DNA of 32,956 bases from Polaromonas sp. CG_9.7 (GTDB taxonomy: Bacteria > Pseudomonadota > Gammaproteobacteria > Burkholderiales > Burkholderiaceae_C), in the NCBI RefSeq assembly GCF_015752205.1, contig NZ_JADOVG010000029.1, positions 1 to 32,956 on the forward strand. Direction: 5' to 3'. Positions within the stretch are counted from its first letter, which is position 1. Every line of letters starts with the position of its first letter. Below are positions 29,052 through 32,956 of the stretch, one piece after another. The notes under the pieces were generated by a model. The model saw only the letters and a program-made list of their open reading frames with translations. It made no database searches and was not told the DNA's origin. Both the position numbers and the translations under genes were made by a program.

Positions 29052-29429
29052 TTACTTGAGTTCGACTTTCGCGCCGGCGTCTTCCAGCTTCTTCTTGGCA
29101 GCTTCGGCGTCGGCCTTGCTGACAGATTCCTTGACGTTCTTTGGAGCGCCGTCGACCAAGTCCTTGGCTTCTTTCAAGCCCAGACCGGTCAGTTCACGCA
29201 CTGCCTTGATAACCTGCACTTTTTGTGCGCCAGCTTCGAGCAGAACGACATTGAATTCGGTCTTTTCTTCAGCAACAGCAGCACCTGCACCGCCGCCACC
29301 AGCAGCGGGAGCGGCCATGGAAGCTGCGCTCACGCCAAATTTCTCTTCGATGGCTTTCACCAGGTCGTTGAGTTCGAGGACCGTCATGCTGTCCAGCACG
29401 GTCAAAAATGCGTCTTTGTCGAATGCCAT
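29052..29429 (-). CDS. rplL: Ribosomal protein L7/L12
   Basis: 125 aa, family-typical length. The N-terminal dimerisation domain ([34 protein letters not shown]), an Ala/Gly-rich hinge (about 36-50, [14 protein letters not shown]) and the C-terminal factor-binding domain ([40 protein letters not shown]) are complete. ATG with AGGAA upstream. It forms the stalk with L10, encoded 84 bp before it. Confidence 0.99.
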   Translation of the reverse strand: MAFDKDAFLTVLDSMTVLELNDLVKAIEEKFGVSAASMAAPAAGGGGAGAAVAEEKTEFNVVLLEAGAQKVQVIKAVRELTGLGLKEAKDLVDGAPKNVKESVSKADAEAAKKKLEDAGAKVELK

Positions 29430-29513
29430 TTTGAATTCCTAAAAAAATTTCTTTAACAGTTGGAGACAAGGCTTGCGCTGTACGCTTCAGCCTGTCACGC
29501 AAAGGTCAGTTTG

Positions 29514-30065
29514 TTACGCCGCTGGGGCTTCTGCAGCTTCGGCGGCGGGCTCTGCAGCCTCTGCCACTTGTTCTGCACCGGCACCACGTTGCGCGGACAA
29601 TGCTGCAAGAACAGCAGCGGTACGCGAAATAGGTGACATCAGCAAGCCACACAACTGGGCCAACAACACTTCCTTGGAAGGGATACTCGCCAGTTGCTTG
29701 ACGCCCTCGATGTCCAGGGTTTTCCCAGCAAATGCACCTGCGCGGATCACCAACTTGTCGTTGGTTTTCGCGAAGTCAGCCACTACTTTTGCAGCAGCGA
29801 CGGCATCAATGGAAAAGCCGTAGATCAGCGGACCGGTCATCTGGTCGGACAAGACTTCAAAGCTGCTTCCTGCCACGGCGCGGCGGGCCAGGGTGTTTTT
29901 CAGAACACTCAGGGTCACGCCTTTTTCGCGGGCTTGGCTGCGCAGCTTGGTCATGTCAGCGACCGTGATACCACGGTATTCCGCCATCACGAGCGTTTGA
30001 GCTTTAGCGGCGAGGCCTGTCACTTCATCAATGACGGCTTGTTTCTCACTGCGGTTGAGACTCAA
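29514..30065 (-). CDS. rplJ: Ribosomal protein L10
   Basis: 183 aa starting at TTG (30065). The start is supported by AAGGAG six bases upstream and by the N-terminus [35 protein letters not shown] typical of betaproteobacterial L10. The C-terminal 25 residues are a low-complexity Ala/Glu tail that carries the L7/L12 binding helix region before it. L10 with L7/L12 represses its own operon by binding the leader at 30066-30342. Confidence 0.98.
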   Translation of the reverse strand: MSLNRSEKQAVIDEVTGLAAKAQTLVMAEYRGITVADMTKLRSQAREKGVTLSVLKNTLARRAVAGSSFEVLSDQMTGPLIYGFSIDAVAAAKVVADFAKTNDKLVIRAGAFAGKTLDIEGVKQLASIPSKEVLLAQLCGLLMSPISRTAAVLAALSAQRGAGAEQVAEAAEPAAEAAEAPAA

Positions 30066-30342
30066 GGTCTACTCCTTAAAAATGTGCTGTCGGGTTTTGG
30101 CAAATTTGCATCTGCACTCAGCCCTTCAACACGCTCATGTTCAGCGACCAACTGTTTTCAGATTCTTTTCAAAACCATTCAAGCAGCGGGACCGCCATCT
30201 GCGTTGGCTGTCTTTCGATTAAGCACACAGTCCGAATGATTTATTAAGACTGTACACACCAACGGTCCTGGATGACCTGCCAAGGAAAACCCCGGCAGCC
30301 CACCACCCTGAACAACGCCTAAGCATTGTTCAAATTTTGTCT
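30066..30342 (-). promoter_or_regulatory. L10 (rplJ) mRNA leader
   Basis: A 277-bp gap between rplA and rplJ without a gene. On the minus strand it contains a stem CTGCC/GGCAG with inner GG/CC (30277-30298), followed by ACCGTTGGTGTG-like sequence, the kind of structured leader that L10-L7/L12 binds for autoregulation. An rplJ promoter may also be here. The call rests mainly on position and on the presence of structure. Confidence 0.6.
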
Positions 30343-31038
30343 TTAGGCTGTGATGGATTGTGTGTCAACGCGAACGCCCACACCCATCGTTGACGAGACG
30401 GCAACCTTCTTCAAGTACACACCCTTGCTGGTAGCAGGCTTGGCCTTGATCAGCGCGTCGATCAATGCAGCCAGATTGCCTTGCAGCTTTTCTGTGTCAA
30501 ACGAGCGACGACCGATGGTGCCATGCACGATACCAGCCTTGTCAACACGGAACTGGACCTGACCGGCTTTTGCGTTGCGCACAGCGGTCGCAACGTCAGG
30601 CGTCACGGTGCCGACCTTGGGGTTAGGCATCAGACCGCGTGGGCCAAGGATCTGGCCCAGGGTACCGACGATACGCATGGCATCAGGAGAAGCAATGACC
30701 ACATCAAAGTCCATCTTGCCAGCCTTGATATCGGCAGCCAGATCGTCCATGCCGACAATATCAGCACCTGCGGCTTTGGCTTCTTCAGCCTTGGCACCCT
30801 GGGCGAATACGGCAACACGCTTGGTCTTGCCGGTGCCATTGGGCATTACAACTGCACCACGAACAACCTGGTCGGATTTCTTGGCATCGATGCCAAGTTG
30901 CACGGCCACATCGATAGACTCATCGAACTTGGCGACAGCGAACTCTTTGACAAGTCCCAGTGCGTCAGGCAATGCGTACAGCTTGTTGCTGTCAACTTTG
31001 TCACCGACGGTTTTTTGACGTTTGGTCAGCTTGCTCAT
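30343..31038 (-). CDS. rplA: Ribosomal protein L1
   Basis: 231 aa, full length. It begins [16 protein letters not shown] and has the L1 signature region ([48 protein letters not shown]). The start overlaps the rplK stop (ATGA). L1 forms the mobile E-site stalk on 23S rRNA and in E. coli represses the rplKA message. Confidence 0.99.
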   Translation of the reverse strand: MSKLTKRQKTVGDKVDSNKLYALPDALGLVKEFAVAKFDESIDVAVQLGIDAKKSDQVVRGAVVMPNGTGKTKRVAVFAQGAKAEEAKAAGADIVGMDDLAADIKAGKMDFDVVIASPDAMRIVGTLGQILGPRGLMPNPKVGTVTPDVATAVRNAKAGQVQFRVDKAGIVHGTIGRRSFDTEKLQGNLAALIDALIKAKPATSKGVYLKKVAVSSTMGVGVRVDTQSITA

Positions 31039-31469
31039 ACAACACCCTCCACCGTCACACCCATGGAACGGGCAGAACCGGCAATAGTACGGACTGCGGC
31101 ATCCAGATCAGCAGCAGTCAAATCTTTCATCTTGGCTTTGGCGATATCTTCCAGCTGTGCGCGGGTGATCTTGCCAACCTTCGCGGAATGCGGCGTGGCC
31201 GATCCCTTGTCAAGTTTGATGGCTTTCTTAATCATGGAGACAGCAGGAGGCGTCTTGATGATGAAGGTAAAGCTCTTGTCAGCATAAGCGGTAATCACTA
31301 CGGGTAGTGGTGTGCCCGGCTCAATGCCTTGGGTCTGGGCATTGAATGCCTTGCAGAACTCCATGATGTTCAAACCGCGTTGACCCAAAGCGGGTCCGAT
31401 CGGTGGGGATGGATTGGCCTTGCCAGCTGGAACTTGCAGCTTAACGAAGCCGACGATTTTTTTCGCCAT
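31035..31469 (-). CDS. rplK: Ribosomal protein L11
   Basis: 144 aa from ATG 31469 ([46 protein letters not shown]) with AGGAGA upstream; an upstream in-frame ATG adding seven residues has no family support. The N-terminal thiostrepton-binding domain and C-terminal rRNA-binding domain ([44 protein letters not shown]) are both complete. Confidence 0.99.
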   Translation of the reverse strand: MAKKIVGFVKLQVPAGKANPSPPIGPALGQRGLNIMEFCKAFNAQTQGIEPGTPLPVVITAYADKSFTFIIKTPPAVSMIKKAIKLDKGSATPHSAKVGKITRAQLEDIAKAKMKDLTAADLDAAVRTIAGSARSMGVTVEGVV

Positions 31470-31648
31470 ACTTTTCTCCTTGCGGGTCATAACGCCTGAG
31501 ATCTGTCAAACGACAGCTCACAAGCTTCCCGGGGGTTACACAACTCAAAACGGATTCTTTGGAATCCTTCACGCCGAGTTGCAAGGCGCAAAATTTTATC
31601 TAATCATTCCCAAGTGTTTACTTGGCTTGTTACGAAAAGAAGTGGGTA
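31470..31648 (-). promoter_or_regulatory. rplK leader region with nested stem-loop
   Basis: A 179-bp gap after nusG. CAACTC (31541-31546) pairs with GAGTTG (31576-31581) and encloses GGATTC-TTTG-GAATCC (31552-31567). This could be a target for L1/L11 control or a processing site. A promoter is likely here but not clear by eye. Confidence 0.45.
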
Positions 31649-32248
31649 TCAGGTTTTTTCGATCTGGCTGAATTCAAGCTCAACCGGCGTCGCCCGTCCG
31701 AAAATCGTGACCGACACACGGACCTTGTTCTTCTCGTAGTTGACTTCTTCCACAGTGCCATTGAAATCGGTGAACGGTCCATCCTTGACGCGGACGTATT
31801 CTCCCGTTTCAAACTCGACTTTGTGGCGAGGCTTGTCAGTACCAACCTGCATCTGGCTGACGATCTTTTGCACTTCTTCTTCAGAAATTGGGGAGGGACG
31901 GTTTTTTGCACCGCCGACGAAACCCGTGACTTTGTTGGTGTGCTTTACCAAGTGCCAGGTCTCGTCATCCATGACCATTTCGACCAACACATAACCAGGG
32001 AAGAATCGACGTTCTGTCGTCTTCTTCTGGCCATTCTTGATTTCTACCACTTCTTCGGTAGGCACCAGGAAGCGCCCAAACTTGGATTGCATGCCGGCAC
32101 GGTTGATGCGCTCGACGATATTGCGTTCTGCCGCTTTTTCCATGCCGGAATAAGCGTGAACAACATACCATTGCATGCCAGGGGCCAACGCATGGGATGC
32201 ATCAGCTACAACGACATCTCTGGCGGTCGTATCGTTCAGATCACTCAT
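31649..32248 (-). CDS. nusG: Transcription termination/antitermination factor NusG
   Basis: 199 aa from ATG 32248 ([13 protein letters not shown]). The NGN domain ([29 protein letters not shown]...[31 protein letters not shown]) and the C-terminal KOW domain ([55 protein letters not shown]) are complete. It has an N-terminal extension of about 25 residues compared with E. coli. The start overlaps the secE stop by one base (TAATG), so the pair is coupled. Confidence 0.98.
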   Translation of the reverse strand: MSDLNDTTARDVVVADASHALAPGMQWYVVHAYSGMEKAAERNIVERINRAGMQSKFGRFLVPTEEVVEIKNGQKKTTERRFFPGYVLVEMVMDDETWHLVKHTNKVTGFVGGAKNRPSPISEEEVQKIVSQMQVGTDKPRHKVEFETGEYVRVKDGPFTDFNGTVEEVNYEKNKVRVSVTIFGRATPVELEFSQIEKT

Positions 32249-32631
32249 TATCTTTTCCATCCCAGGATCAAGTCGTAAAACACCCATTCGAGCGTCTTGT
32301 CCGTGAGCCACAAAAACAATGCCATCACCACCACAAAGCCGAATACGTAAGCCGTCATCTGGACAGCCTCTTTCCGCTCAGGCCAGACAACTTTTTTAAC
32401 TTCACGGACCGAGTCACGACCGAAGGCCAGAAACTGCCTGCCAAGTTCTGACGATACAAAAACAAGAACAGCGACAACCAGACCAACAAGCAAGACACCC
32501 CACTGCACTAACTGACCTTGCTTGGCCAGCAGATAAAAACCGACAAGAGAGGCCAGCACCAGCACCACAGCCAAGCCCAGCTTGGCTTTGTCCGCATTGG
32601 TGCTGACGGTTTCAACTTGAGTAGAGGCCAT
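32248..32631 (-). CDS. secE: Preprotein translocase subunit SecE
   Basis: 127 aa, the long three-helix form as in E. coli. Helices at about 18-36 ([18 protein letters not shown]), 42-62 ([20 protein letters not shown]) and 95-114 ([20 protein letters not shown]), with the conserved cytoplasmic hinge [20 protein letters not shown] before the third. It joins SecY and SecG in the export channel. It lies between tRNA-Trp and nusG, the conserved order. Confidence 0.98.
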   Translation of the reverse strand: MASTQVETVSTNADKAKLGLAVVLVLASLVGFYLLAKQGQLVQWGVLLVGLVVAVLVFVSSELGRQFLAFGRDSVREVKKVVWPERKEAVQMTAYVFGFVVVMALFLWLTDKTLEWVFYDLILGWKR

Positions 32632-32764
32632 AGTTGCCGAATTTCCTGTTCAATCTTCGTGCATCCTTGCAGACGCTTGAGCCCACCCGAAGCTTTCAAC
32701 TCCTGGCGGGCTTGCTTATTATCTTTTCAAACCATCTTCGATGTTGACAACCTCAACAATCGGG

Positions 32765-32840
32765 TGGCAGGGGCAGAAGGAATCGAACCATCAACCTTCG
32801 GTTTTGGAGACCGACGCTCTGCCAATTGAGCTATACCCCT
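32765..32840 (-). tRNA. trpT: tRNA-Trp (anticodon CCA)
   Basis: A 76-nt cloverleaf. Acceptor AGGGGTA/TGCCCCT, D arm with GCTCAATTGGCAGAGC, anticodon loop CTCCAAA giving CCA, T arm GATGG-TTCGATT-CCTTC, encoded CCA end. It lies between tuf and secE, as usual in betaproteobacteria. Confidence 0.97.
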
Positions 32841-32863
32841 GCATCAAACTTTTAACCAATTAA

Positions 32864-32956
<93 letters not shown>

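Noticed and set aside
32518..32829. 103-aa plus-strand frame ending in GAEGIEPSTFGFGD text
   Set aside because: This is antisense of tRNA-Trp and secE, a known artefact pattern.

Overview
The window comes from a betaproteobacterial chromosome, most likely Burkholderiales and probably Comamonadaceae (Rhodoferax/Polaromonas type). This rests on the tuf-trpT-secE-nusG-rplKAJL-rpoBC order, on rsmB-DUF4390-ntrY-ntrX behind it, on a rplJ TTG start and on general protein character. The genus is inference.

Right half (13833-32956), core genome, all on the minus strand: the tuf 3' end, tRNA-Trp, secE, nusG, rplK, rplA, rplJ, rplL, rpoB and rpoC with their leaders and hairpins. Then lemA, followed by an M48 peptidase gene that has lost its catalytic core by an in-frame deletion; rsmB; a DUF4390 exported protein; an NtrY/NtrX-like two-component pair; and tRNA-Phe(GAA).

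Middle (6282-13879): a 7.55 kb integrative element inserted in tRNA-Phe. It is bounded by a perfect 47-bp direct repeat that is the 3' part of the tRNA. It encodes a tyrosine integrase with a DUF4224 protein just upstream, a P2 gpA-type HUH replication initiator, two HTH regulators with striking palindromic control regions, and small ORFs. No capsid, tail, packaging or lysis gene is visible, so it looks like a phage satellite or replicating integrative element. Both ends carry cargo: on the left a probable EVE-HNH modification-dependent nuclease, and on the right, between int and the tRNA, a two-gene unit (small two-TM protein plus a 348-aa protein resembling the LPO_1073/Vpar_1526 family). 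The two products of that unit share a short GI-x-IQA motif. This is my best candidate for a little-described, possibly anti-phage, system.

Left part (1-6281): more accessory DNA. It holds one end of a probable IS21-family element that truncates a small gene, an AlpA-like regulator overlapping a 188-aa protein of unknown function, a strong terminator, and a complete type III restriction-modification operon (mod-res). The mod gene is mosaic in base composition across its target-recognition region. A bidirectional terminator at 6238-6268 is probably the original tRNA-Phe terminator, now 7.5 kb away from the tRNA.

Together the first 13.9 kb stacks two restriction systems and one putative defence unit against a tRNA gene, next to an essential transcription/translation locus.
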